DNA of 10,394 bases from CAZCPB01 sp964540295 (GCA_964540295.1 CAZIMT010000119.1:1-10394), one strand, 5' to 3'. Shown: positions 1 to 7,572, numbered from the stretch's first letter. Numbers and translations are program-made. The notes: a model not told the origin generated them from the sequence alone.

Positions 1-33
1 CGAGCACCCGATCGGTCCTAGCATCCGAGAGCA

Positions 34-2205
34 ATGCTTTTCAAGCGCCTCAGCAGCAAATCTCGGTTCCGTGATTACTCGCGTCGCCGCAAGGACGCCG
101 CGTGGTCCAAGATGGAGAAGGCCGACGTCCGGGCCGCTGAATTGGCGGCCGGGGGCGGTGCGACGCCCGAGGCGGTCGCCAAGGAAGTCGCCAAAGCGAA
201 GGCCGCCGCGACGCGAGGGCGGTCGTTCTCCGAGCTCTTCCGCGAGTTCTGGAAGCACCTTATCGGCCACCGCTCCACGCTGATGCTTGCTCTGTGTACG
301 CTCTCGTTCTCGACCTTTATCGGGCTGGTCATGCCAGCGTCGACCAAGATCACGATCGACTACATCCTGACCGACCACCCCGGGCCGACGGGTCTGCCAG
401 CGTGGGTGGGCACGGTGCTGGGCATCGGGCCAGAGTTTTCGGTGACAGATCGCAAGCACCTGCTGTGGGCGCTGGCGGGCGTAATGATTTGTGTGACGCT
501 GGTGAGCGTGGCGATCGGCAGTTGGGGCCGCTGGCAGATGACGCGGCTGACCAAGCGTTTGCAGTCGCGGATGCGGCGCCGCGCGTTCGACCACGCGGTG
601 CAGTTGCCTCTGCACAAGCTTTACCAATTCAAAAGCGGCGGGGTGGTGAGCATCCTGCGCGAGGACGCGGGCGGCGCGGCCGAGCTTCTGTTTTCGATGA
701 TCTACAACCCCTGGCGTGCGATCATGCAGCTCGCGGGGACGCTGATTATCTTGACGGTGGTGGACTGGCGGATGCTGCTGGGGGCGGCCGCGATCATCCC
801 CGCGACGTGGCTGACGCACCGGACCTGGATCAACCGCATCCGCCCCGTGTTCCGCGATATTCGGATCACTCGGCAGGGGATGGACGGGCACACCACCGAG
901 ACGTTTGGCGGGATGCGCGTCGTGCGCGGCTTCGGGCGGCAGCACGGCGAATCTTCGCGCTACTCGCTCGCGCAGAACTACATGGTCCGGCAGGAAATTC
1001 TGGTCTGGTGGGAGTCGAGGCTGCTGGAGATCATCTGGGCGGTGATCATCCCGTTCGCGTCGGTGGCGGTGCTGGTATACGGCGGGTCGCGCGTGATCGA
1101 TCGCTCGCTGAGCATCGGCGACGTCATGATGTTCTCGACGTACCTGTTGATGCTGCTGTCGCCGCTAGAGACGCTGACCTCGACGGCCGCGAACATCCAG
1201 TCGAACCTCGCGGGGTTCGACCGGATCCTGGACGTGCTCGCTGAGCCTAAGGAGTTCGCGGAGAACCGCGGGACGATCCCTGTTTCGCGTGATGTCGCGC
1301 AGGGGAGGATCTCGATCCGGCACGTGTCGTTCACCTATCCGATGGCGATCAAGCCCAGGTCAAAGAAGACCGCGGACATAAGGGCGAAATCGGGCGCCGC
1401 GATGCAATCGATGAACGAGTCGGCCGCGCTGAGGGCGGCGGCGAACGCGACGGAGCCAGACCCCGAGCCGATCGAGGTTCTTCACGACATCGATCTGGAC
1501 GTGAGGCCCGGCGAGACGATCGCGCTGATCGGGCCGAGCGGGTCGGGGAAGACCACGCTGTGCAACTTGGTTGCGCGCTTCTATGAGCCGTCGCGCGGCT
1601 CGGTCGCGCTTGACGGCGTGGACCTCAAGCAGGTCGATCTGGACAGCTACCGCCGGTTGCTGGGGATCGTTGAGCAGGACGTGTTCTTGTTTGATGGTTC
1701 CGTCGCGGAGAACATCGGGTACGGGCGGCGCGACGCGACGATGGAGCAGATCCGCGCGGCGGCCGCGGCGGCCAACGCGGACGGGTTCATCGACAAGCTC
1801 GAGTACAAGTACGAGACCGTGATCGGCGAGCGCGGCGTGCGGCTGAGCGGCGGGCAGAAGCAACGGGTCGCCATCGCCCGGGCGATCCTGGCTGATCCGC
1901 TGATCTTGATCTTGGATGAGGCGACGAGCAACCTTGATAGCGAGTCCGAGGCCTTGATCCAGCGAAGCCTGATGAGCCTGATGCGCGGACGGACGAGCTT
2001 CGTGATCGCGCATCGGCTGAGCACCATCCGGCACGCCGACCGGATTGTGGTGATGGAAAACGGGCGGATCATCGAAGTCGGCTCGCACGACCAGTTGATC
2101 GAGCGGTCCGGTCGGTACGCAGACTTGCTGCGGCTGCAGGTGGAGGGGAACCAGGTGGCGGCTTCGCTGCGCGTCGGCAACGAGTCTGGCTTGAACGGTT
2201 CGTGA
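34..2205 (+). CDS. ABC exporter, fused permease and ATPase (MsbA/multidrug type)
   Basis: This is a half-transporter of the type I exporter fold, expected to dimerise in the inner membrane and use ATP to export a lipid, peptide or drug-like substrate; the sequence does not reveal which. Residues 1-80 form a basic, Ala/Lys-rich cytosolic extension. About six hydrophobic segments follow between residues 82 and 380. The ATPase domain begins near 427 and holds A-loop Y435, Walker A GPSGSGKT (500-507), Q-loop Q548, signature LSGGQ (604-608), Walker B with D628 and catalytic E629, D-loop SNLD (632-635) and H-loop H660, so it should be active. At 723 residues it is longer than the usual 580-620. The excess is the N-terminal extension plus a roughly 40-residue insert (about 437-478) just after the A-loop. 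The ATG follows an in-frame TAG at 19-21; the ribosome site is weak (GAGA). No partner transporter gene is visible. Confidence 0.95.
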   Translation: MLFKRLSSKSRFRDYSRRRKDAAWSKMEKADVRAAELAAGGGATPEAVAKEVAKAKAAATRGRSFSELFREFWKHLIGHRSTLMLALCTLSFSTFIGLVMPASTKITIDYILTDHPGPTGLPAWVGTVLGIGPEFSVTDRKHLLWALAGVMICVTLVSVAIGSWGRWQMTRLTKRLQSRMRRRAFDHAVQLPLHKLYQFKSGGVVSILREDAGGAAELLFSMIYNPWRAIMQLAGTLIILTVVDWRMLLGAAAIIPATWLTHRTWINRIRPVFRDIRITRQGMDGHTTETFGGMRVVRGFGRQHGESSRYSLAQNYMVRQEILVWWESRLLEIIWAVIIPFASVAVLVYGGSRVIDRSLSIGDVMMFSTYLLMLLSPLETLTSTAANIQSNLAGFDRILDVLAEPKEFAENRGTIPVSRDVAQGRISIRHVSFTYPMAIKPRSKKTADIRAKSGAAMQSMNESAALRAAANATEPDPEPIEVLHDIDLDVRPGETIALIGPSGSGKTTLCNLVARFYEPSRGSVALDGVDLKQVDLDSYRRLLGIVEQDVFLFDGSVAENIGYGRRDATMEQIRAAAAAANADGFIDKLEYKYETVIGERGVRLSGGQKQRVAIARAILADPLILILDEATSNLDSESEALIQRSLMSLMRGRTSFVIAHRLSTIRHADRIVVMENGRIIEVGSHDQLIERSGRYADLLRLQVEGNQVAASLRVGNESGLNGS

Positions 2206-2214
2206 ACTGTTCAA
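2191..2214 (+). other. Inverted repeat spanning the exporter stop codon
   Basis: TTGAACGGTT and AACTGTTCAA can form a 10-bp stem (one G-U wobble) with a four-base loop, and the exporter TGA lies in the loop region. A further imperfect copy of GGCTTGAACGG follows at about 2217-2227. No T-tract follows, so this is not a standard intrinsic terminator. It may be a 3'-end stability structure or a chance repeat. Confidence 0.4.
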
Positions 2215-2294
2215 GGGCTTGAACGGATTCGGTTCTGGTCAGTGGCTGTAAGGTTTGTCTGGCGGGCGCGACCAATGCTGTGTACCATTCCTCA

Positions 2295-2330
2295 GGCCGT
2301 TTCACCAAGCTTTGTTCCGGTGAGATGGCC
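2295..2330 (+). promoter_or_regulatory. Hairpin in the leader of the lipoprotein gene
   Basis: GGCCGTTTCACC (2295-2306) pairs with GGTGAGATGGCC (2319-2330) over 12 positions, two of them G-U wobbles, around a 12-base loop. It lies 57 bases before the ATG of the small lipoprotein. The wobbles suit folding as RNA better than a protein-binding DNA palindrome. No U-run follows, so simple termination is unlikely. A leader regulatory structure is possible, but no known riboswitch class was recognised. No confident promoter was found in 2206-2387. Confidence 0.4.
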
Positions 2331-2387
2331 GAACATTGTGTCCTTGATCGTTCGTTCCGCCGTTTGCACTTAGATAGGAATTGACCC

Positions 2388-2681
2388 ATGAAGAAGATCG
2401 CTTCCCTTTCGTTGCTCGCTCTGGCCGGTGCGTTGTTCGCTGGCTGTGCTGGCCATTCCGAAGGCACCTGCTGCAAGCCCGGCGATCTAAACGCTAAGCC
2501 CGTCGCGGGCGCGGTGAACGCCGTGTGCCCGATCGGTGGCGACGACGCCACCCACAGCACCGTGACGACCAGCTACCACGGCAAGACCGTCGCTCTGTGT
2601 TGCGCGGGCTGCAAGCCCAAGTTTGATAAGATGACCGACGCTGAGAAGGACGCGGCGCTCGCGAAGGTCGCGGTCAAGTAA
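2388..2681 (+). CDS. Small cysteine-rich lipoprotein with a YHS/TRASH-like metal-binding segment
   Basis: This 97-residue protein starts with a short basic N-terminus and a hydrophobic stretch ending in FAGC, with C20 as the likely lipidated cysteine, so it should be anchored at the envelope. The mature part has a C28-C29 pair, C47 in a CPIGG context, and a CCAGC motif (C71, C72, C75) followed by KPKFDKM. The spacing of C47, the aromatic and glycine residues (YHGK) and CCxxC resembles YHS- and TRASH-type metal-binding domains, so heavy-metal or copper binding is a reasonable inference. The start is fixed by AGGAA at 2376-2380, seven bases before the ATG. The gene stands alone, 182 bp after the exporter, and ends in a strong terminator at 2765-2801. 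Its metal and physiological role are unknown. Confidence 0.85.
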   Translation: MKKIASLSLLALAGALFAGCAGHSEGTCCKPGDLNAKPVAGAVNAVCPIGGDDATHSTVTTSYHGKTVALCCAGCKPKFDKMTDAEKDAALAKVAVK

Positions 2682-2764
2682 GCCAAAGCCGCTGCGCAGA
2701 GTCGCGTGCGATTGAGTGAGTTGAGCCAGATTTCATTCTTCGATTGCATCGAAAGCCTTCCATC

Positions 2765-2801
2765 GAAAGCCCGGGGTCTCGCACCCTGGGCTTTCTTTTT
2801 T
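2765..2801 (+). terminator. Intrinsic terminator after the lipoprotein gene
   Basis: A 13-bp stem (GAAAGCCCGGGGT with ACCCTGGGCTTTC, one G-U wobble) encloses the loop CTCGC and is followed directly by six T residues. It separates the lipoprotein gene from the esterase gene. The sequence CATCGAAAGCC occurs both at 2747-2757 and at 2761-2771, the second copy forming part of the stem. Confidence 0.92.
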
Positions 2802-2887
2802 GGTGTAATCTCTATGTGCGATGTCGCCGGGTGAGCAAGTGTGTGCCGCGCTGTGGCGAAGTTTTCCGGGGTACAAAGGAACGTTCG

Positions 2888-4936
2888 ATGAGGTACGAGA
2901 TCGATCGGTTGCTGGGCCGGGGCATGTCGTGCGTTCTGTCGTGTGTCGGGACGTTCGCCGTCGGCACCGCGTCTCGCGCGGTCGCGGACGTGCGGCTGCC
3001 ATCGATCGTGGGCGACAACATGGTCTTGCAACAGAACAGCGACGTTGCGGTGTGGGGCTGGGCCAGCCCGGGCGAGAAGGTCGTCGTGCGGGGCGCGTGG
3101 GGCGATTCGTCCAAGGAAGTTGTGGCGGACGAACACGGGAAGTGGCGGTCGTCGCTGCGCACTCCCAAGGCTGGCGGGCCGTTCCGCGTGACGGTCGCGG
3201 GGAACAACACGCTGACGCTGAACAACGTGATGATCGGCGAGGTGTGGGTGTGCTCGGGGCAGTCGAACATGGAGTGGCGGCTGGATCACGCCGAGGGCGG
3301 CACGGAGGCGGTGAAGGCGGCGACGCACAAGAACCTGCGGCTTTTTATGGTGAAGAACACCGTGGCGGCGCGGCCGATGGAGGATTGTGTTCCTGAAGGC
3401 GGCGGCTGGCGCGAGTGCGTGCCCGAGTCGGCGGCCGGGTTCAGCGCGGTAGGTTATTTTTTCGCGCGCGAGCTTCAGAGTGTGATCGATGTTCCCGTCG
3501 GGCTCATCAGCGCGGACTGGGGAGGTACGCCAGCCGAGGCCTGGACTAGCGCGCGAGCGCTGCGGCAGTTCCCCGAGTTCACGGCCCGGCTGGACCAGAT
3601 GGAGGCGTTGTCGGCCGATCCGAACGAGCGGCTCCAGAAAGCGGAGGATGCGGCCAAGGGCTGGTGGAGCGCGATCGATACTCACAAGGACGGGGCTGGC
3701 GTGGGCTGGGCGGGCGCGGCGTTTGACGATAGTTCGTGGAAAACGTTGAAGCTGCCGCAGACTTTGGTCGCTGACGAGCTCGATGCGTTCGACGGCGTGG
3801 TCTATTTTCGCCGCACGATCGATATACCCACTGGCTTTGAGCACGGCGCAGTGCTGGAGATTGGCCCGATCGACGACATGGACGACGCGTACGTCAACGG
3901 CGTGCTTGTGGGCGCGACGCACGAGGACGGGCAGTGGAACACGGCGCGAAGCTATCGCGTGGCGGAAAGCTTGCTCAGCCCGGGGCGAGTGACGATCGCG
4001 GCGCGGATGTACGACCACTCTGGGCTGGCGGGGATCAACGGGAAGCCCGAGCAGATGGTGCTGCGGTCGGCGCATCCGAAGTTGCCCGCCCAGAAGTTGG
4101 CCCAGAAAGCGGGCGACGTAAAGGCAGTTTCGATCGCGCTGGCGGGCGAGTGGAAGTACAAGGTTGGCCCCGCGAAAGCGGCGATGGCTCCGATACCGAG
4201 GATGGCGACCGTCGACGCGTACACGCCTACGGCGCTGTACAACGGCATGGTCGCGCCGATTATTCCTTACGCCATCAAGGGCGTGATCTGGTACCAGGGC
4301 GAATCGAACCGCAACGACCCGGCACGCTATCGCACGCTCTTCCCGGCCATGATCCGCAACTGGCGCGAGAACTGGGGACGTGGCGAGTTCTCGTTCTATT
4401 TCGCGCAGATCGCGCCGTTCACCTACGGCGGCGATCAGGGGCAGACCGCGGAGATCCGCGAGGCGCAGCTGATGACGCTGTCGCTGCCCAACACGGGGAT
4501 GGCGGTGACGATGGACGTGGGAAACCTCAAGGACATTCACCCGACCAAAAAGCTTGAGGTTGCCGAGCGGCTGGCGCTGTGGGCGCTGGCCAGGGACTAC
4601 GGCAGGACCGGTGTTGAGTGGTCGGGCCCGTTGTTCAAATCGGCGACGGTAAAGGGCGGCAAGATCGGTGTTGAGTTCGAGCACGCCGAGTCGGGCTTGC
4701 TGGTGAAGGGTGATCGGCTCACGCACGTGCAAATCGCTGGCGAGGATCGGCGGTTTATGGACGCGCAGGTGCTGATTGTCGGGAGCACCCTCGTGCTGTC
4801 GCACCCGTCGATTCTCAAGCCGGTGGCGGTGCGGTACGGCTGGTGCGATGCGTGCGAGCCGAACCTGTTCAACAACGCGGGCTTGCCAGCGTCGCCGTTC
4901 CGGAGCGACGATTGGCCGCTGGGAGATGCGAAGTAG
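2888..4936 (+). CDS. Secreted sialate O-acetylesterase-family protein
   Basis: The 682-residue product belongs to the SGNH-type sialate 9-O-acetylesterase family, which removes O-acetyl groups from sialic acids or plant and algal polysaccharides. A signal peptide (about 1-33, ending AVA before DVRLP) predicts export. The N-terminal beta-rich part leads to VCSGQSNMEW (121-130) with nucleophile S126. Residues about 255-375 form an inserted beta-sandwich resembling glycoside hydrolase family 2 sugar-binding domains (DDSSWKTLKLP, VVYFRRT). The catalytic fold resumes with WYQGESN (468-474) and DIHP (549-552), which supplies the Asp-His pair. The reading frame is open from 2744, but the ATG at 2888 is chosen because AAAGGA lies seven bases before it and the signal peptide then starts correctly. 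It converges on the fucosidase gene, suggesting joint glycan breakdown. The true substrate is not determined by sequence. Confidence 0.93.
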   Translation: MRYEIDRLLGRGMSCVLSCVGTFAVGTASRAVADVRLPSIVGDNMVLQQNSDVAVWGWASPGEKVVVRGAWGDSSKEVVADEHGKWRSSLRTPKAGGPFRVTVAGNNTLTLNNVMIGEVWVCSGQSNMEWRLDHAEGGTEAVKAATHKNLRLFMVKNTVAARPMEDCVPEGGGWRECVPESAAGFSAVGYFFARELQSVIDVPVGLISADWGGTPAEAWTSARALRQFPEFTARLDQMEALSADPNERLQKAEDAAKGWWSAIDTHKDGAGVGWAGAAFDDSSWKTLKLPQTLVADELDAFDGVVYFRRTIDIPTGFEHGAVLEIGPIDDMDDAYVNGVLVGATHEDGQWNTARSYRVAESLLSPGRVTIAARMYDHSGLAGINGKPEQMVLRSAHPKLPAQKLAQKAGDVKAVSIALAGEWKYKVGPAKAAMAPIPRMATVDAYTPTALYNGMVAPIIPYAIKGVIWYQGESNRNDPARYRTLFPAMIRNWRENWGRGEFSFYFAQIAPFTYGGDQGQTAEIREAQLMTLSLPNTGMAVTMDVGNLKDIHPTKKLEVAERLALWALARDYGRTGVEWSGPLFKSATVKGGKIGVEFEHAESGLLVKGDRLTHVQIAGEDRRFMDAQVLIVGSTLVLSHPSILKPVAVRYGWCDACEPNLFNNAGLPASPFRSDDWPLGDAK

Positions 4937-4957
4937 GTGGGCGCGACTTTTGCGCGA

Positions 4958-7105
4958 TCAGTGCGAGAGCATCGCGGCCGGGATCTCCTGTTTGGTCATG
5001 CCGGGCCCTTTGACGAAGACCTTCAATTCTGCGCCGCCGGTCTTTTCGAAGTAGGTGACGGTGATCGGGTGCGAACCTTTGGCGAGAGCAACGGTGCCAG
5101 ATTTTTCTGCCGAGCTGTGCGGGCCGTCGTTGGCGACGATTTTTTCATCGCCGATCCAGAGGTTGCTTCCATCGTCGGAGAGGGTGGAGAAGGTGTAGAC
5201 GCCGTCGGCCGGGATGGTGACGTAGCCGCGAAAACGGAAGGCGTATTTGTCGTTGGCCTTGGCGAGAGTGATCTCGAACTTGGGAGCGACGCCTTGGGCC
5301 GCGGGCTTGGTCTTGCTGAAATCGGGCGTGAGATCCCAGTTGCCCTCGGCGTATTCGTAGCTCACGCCGGGCGCGGCGTTGGGGACGGTCATCGCGGGCT
5401 TTGGTGTTGCCCCGGTGAACTTCGCGGCCGTCGGGGTGCTGACGGCGCGGGGGCCTCGGAAAGATTGAGCGGTGACGGTGGACGTTGTGTTCACGCGCAC
5501 CGGCCCTGCGGCGGCGGGTGAAGCGGCCGTGGGCTTGCTGCCGTCGAGCGTGTAGCGGACCTGAACATCAGACTGCGACGATGCGATCGCGACGTCGATC
5601 GAGCCAACAAAGATGTCAGTCTCGGCCTTGACGGTCGGCGGCACCGACACGTCGGGCTTGGCCTTGAGGTCGAGCACGATGACCGAGTCGTCAGACTTGG
5701 CCATGTCCGCGAGCATGTCTGGGGGGAGCGCGATCGAGGTTGAGTATTCGGATTGTTTGACCGCGAGCGCGCGCTTGGAAGGATCACCCAGGAGCGTGGC
5801 CTTGCCGTCGCCAGCGTCGCCGTTGAGCAGCCCGTCGATGATGAGTTCATTGCTGGCGGGCTTTTCGAAGACGTGAAAATAGAGGCGTGTGACGCCGCCC
5901 GGGAGTTGCTTCTGCGTGCAGCGTCCCCACGAGAACTTGCTGAACGGCCCGGCCTGGGTTCCGGAGATGGATTCACCGTTGACGTTCATCCATGCGCCGA
6001 TGGTTTGCAGGCGCTCGACGCTCTCAGGCGGGATCTCGCCAGCGGAAGTCGGCCCGACGTTCAGAAGGTAGTTGCCGCCCTTGGACGCGATGTCGGCCAG
6101 GTTCTGGATCATCTCGCGCGCGGGCTTGAAGTTCTTGTCGGCGCGGTTATAGCCCCAGTGGTCGTTCATGGTCATGCAGGTTTCCCAATCGAAACCAGGG
6201 TTGGTTTCGGGGATGAACTGCTCGGGCGTGCCGTAATCGCCCAGGGCACCGCCGTGTTCGCCAGATTCGAGCCCGTACGCGCCGCCGCCGCGGCCTACGC
6301 GGCTGTTGATGATGATGCTGGGCTGGAGCGAGCGGACGTACTTCTCCAGGTCGCGCCCTCGATCGTTGTTCCAAGTCCCTTCCCACTGCCCGTCGAACCA
6401 GAGCAGCCCGATGGGCCCGTAGTTGGTGAGCAGGTCTTTGAGCTCAGCCTTGAGGTAGGTGACGTAGCGGTCGAAGTTGGCACCCTCGGCGCTGCGTGTT
6501 TCCCACTCGCGCCGCGGCGTGTAGTCGGGGTGGTGCCAGTCCATGATCGAGTGGTACCAGCAGATCTTGATGCCCTCGCGGGCGCACGCCTCGGACATCT
6601 CCTTCATGATGTCGCGTTTGAACGGCGTGGACATCACGTCGTAATCGGTGACGGAGGAATCGAAAAGATTGAACCCGTCGTGGTGCTTGCTGGTGATGAC
6701 GATGTACTTCATCCCCGCGGCCTTGGCGAGCTTAACCCAGGCGTCGGCGTTGAACTTGGTGGGATTGAACTGGTCGCGGAACTTTTCGTACTCGGGGACG
6801 GGGATGTGAGCGGAGCTCATGATCCACTCGCCGTGGTCGGTGTTGCCCTTCCATTCGCCAGCAGGAACCGCGTAAAGGCCCCAGTGGATGAACATGCCAA
6901 AGCGAGCCTCACGCCACCAGTCGAGGCGGGGGTCCAGAGAAGCGCGGGGAGCCTGAATCGAATCCGTGATTGCTGGCGTGTCGTCGGTCTGCGGCGACGC
7001 GGGCACAGAGCCCGCAAAGCCAGCGTTGATCGAGCAGGCAGTCGCGGCGGCAGCGGAGAGTGCGACGGCCAAAGAGTGACGCGTGTTTCGACAATCGCGA
7101 TTCAT
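4958..7105 (-). CDS. Secreted alpha-L-fucosidase (GH29) with chitobiase-C-like and PA14-like domains
   Basis: This 715-residue exported enzyme should release alpha-L-fucose from glycans. A signal peptide covers about residues 1-31. The GH29 barrel (about 57-385) contains FGMFIHWGLY (69-78), KHHDGF (140-145), WYHS (183-186) and LLWFDGQW (234-241), where D238 fits the nucleophile; the acid/base Glu was not assigned. GGNYLLNVGPTSAGEIP (343-359) is typical of the family. A beta-domain follows, then a chitobiase C-terminal-like stretch (about 485-565, VRYTLDGSKPTAASP), then a PA14-like module (about 575-710, FSTLSDDGSNLWIGDE). The last two are probably carbohydrate-binding or spacer modules. The start at 7105 is set by AGGAG (7112-7116), six bases upstream; the frame extends to a TTG at 7120 that lacks such a site. 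Stop codons of this gene and the esterase are 21 bp apart, with no terminator seen between them. Confidence 0.95.
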   Translation of the reverse strand: MNRDCRNTRHSLAVALSAAAATACSINAGFAGSVPASPQTDDTPAITDSIQAPRASLDPRLDWWREARFGMFIHWGLYAVPAGEWKGNTDHGEWIMSSAHIPVPEYEKFRDQFNPTKFNADAWVKLAKAAGMKYIVITSKHHDGFNLFDSSVTDYDVMSTPFKRDIMKEMSEACAREGIKICWYHSIMDWHHPDYTPRREWETRSAEGANFDRYVTYLKAELKDLLTNYGPIGLLWFDGQWEGTWNNDRGRDLEKYVRSLQPSIIINSRVGRGGGAYGLESGEHGGALGDYGTPEQFIPETNPGFDWETCMTMNDHWGYNRADKNFKPAREMIQNLADIASKGGNYLLNVGPTSAGEIPPESVERLQTIGAWMNVNGESISGTQAGPFSKFSWGRCTQKQLPGGVTRLYFHVFEKPASNELIIDGLLNGDAGDGKATLLGDPSKRALAVKQSEYSTSIALPPDMLADMAKSDDSVIVLDLKAKPDVSVPPTVKAETDIFVGSIDVAIASSQSDVQVRYTLDGSKPTAASPAAAGPVRVNTTSTVTAQSFRGPRAVSTPTAAKFTGATPKPAMTVPNAAPGVSYEYAEGNWDLTPDFSKTKPAAQGVAPKFEITLAKANDKYAFRFRGYVTIPADGVYTFSTLSDDGSNLWIGDEKIVANDGPHSSAEKSGTVALAKGSHPITVTYFEKTGGAELKVFVKGPGMTKQEIPAAMLSH

Positions 7106-7428
7106 GAACGGCTCCTGCAAACGGACGGCTCTCTTGGAGTGGTGACCACTTGAGGGGTGATGACGCGAGCGGAGCGCGTTGTGCCCGGGCCCGATACCTC
7201 AGAGAAGCAGACTACACAACTTCGCGCCGCGTGCGCTGCGAAGCATGCAGATTTTTAGACGCGATCGACGTGTCCGAATCGGCGTCTCGCCGTGGGTACA
7301 AAGGAAGATCCGACACCGAGTCGCGCGCAGGCGGCTCGCCCAGCGTGGTCTCGTGCGAGCGTTGACTCTGAGGAACAACTTCGCCGTAGATCGTTCGGAT
7401 CGAAGCTGGACTTCGGTCTCGGGCACTC
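7106..7428. other. Intergenic region upstream of the fucosidase gene
   Basis: No convincing gene lies here. It should hold the fucosidase promoter on the minus strand. The best match found is weak: TTGTGT (7214-7219) and TATCGG (7191-7196) with a 17-bp spacer. The palindrome at 7138-7150 lies between this and the start codon. Short open frames on both strands lack ribosome sites or recognisable products. Confidence 0.5.
7138..7150. promoter_or_regulatory. Candidate operator palindrome before the fucosidase gene
   Basis: AGTGGTGACCACT is a perfect 13-bp palindrome around a central G, 32 bp upstream of the fucosidase ATG. The TGGT-n-ACCA core is reminiscent of sites for GntR-type sugar regulators, but no regulator gene is present in the window. 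The position between any promoter and the ribosome site suits repressor binding. Assignment is inference. Confidence 0.4.
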
Positions 7429-7462
7429 CAAAAACAACACCGGCCGCCTCGAAGGCGGCCGG
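7429..7462 (-). terminator. Intrinsic terminator of tRNA-Glu
   Basis: CCGGCCGCC (7440-7448) and GGCGGCCGG (7454-7462) form a perfect 9-bp stem with a five-base loop. Read on the minus strand, the stem is followed by GTGTTGTTTTTGG, a U-rich tail. It begins about 12 bp after the 3' end of tRNA-Glu. Confidence 0.85.
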
Positions 7463-7473
7463 GGCTTTGATAG

Positions 7474-7548
7474 TGACCCCAGAGGGATTTGAACCCTCGT
7501 TACCAGGATGAGAACCTGGCGTCCTAGACCAGGCTAGACGATGGGGCC
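7474..7548 (-). tRNA. tRNA-Glu, anticodon CTC
   Basis: The 75-base gene folds as a full cloverleaf on the minus strand. The acceptor arm GGCCCCA pairs with TGGGGTC (one G-U), followed by discriminator A. The anticodon stem CCAGG/CCTGG encloses loop TTCTCAT with anticodon CTC at 7510-7512, reading GAG. The T arm is GAGGG-TTCAAAT-CCCTC. The 3' CCA is not encoded. It has its own promoter and terminator. Confidence 0.97.
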
Positions 7549-7572
7549 GAAGGGCTCGATCGAGGACGCAAG

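Noticed and set aside
1360..2214. 284-residue minus-strand frame and other antisense frames within the exporter
   Set aside because: They overlap the conserved ATPase domain, lack ribosome sites and show no family features.
2344..2376. TTGATC and TAGATA as a promoter for the lipoprotein gene
   Set aside because: The spacer is 21 bp and the -10 box overlaps the ribosome site, so transcripts would lose that site.
2744..2887. Upstream extension of the esterase frame by 48 residues
   Set aside because: It would run through the terminator hairpin and place the signal peptide internally. The ATG at 2888 has a good ribosome site.
2573..4804. 743-residue open frame on the minus strand opposite the esterase gene
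   Set aside because: It is rich in Arg, His and Pro with no recognisable domain, and it lies antisense to a clearly real esterase. Long antisense frames are expected in GC-rich DNA.
4937..4957. Possible terminator between the convergent esterase and fucosidase genes
   Set aside because: Only a 4-bp GCGC stem can form, with no proper T-run after it on either strand.
5753..7153. 466-residue open frame on the plus strand opposite the fucosidase
   Set aside because: Its composition is Val/Gly/Asp/Arg-rich without motifs, and the opposite strand encodes an unmistakable GH29 enzyme.
2870..7306. Shared 12-mer GGTACAAAGGAA at 2870-2881 and 7295-7306
   Set aside because: The first is the esterase ribosome site and the second has no start codon or gene after it. 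A 12-base match is expected by chance in a window of this size.
7179..7511. 110-residue plus-strand frame ending VTPEGFEPSLPG
   Set aside because: The ending is the antisense translation of tRNA-Glu, another common artefact; the rest is unsupported.
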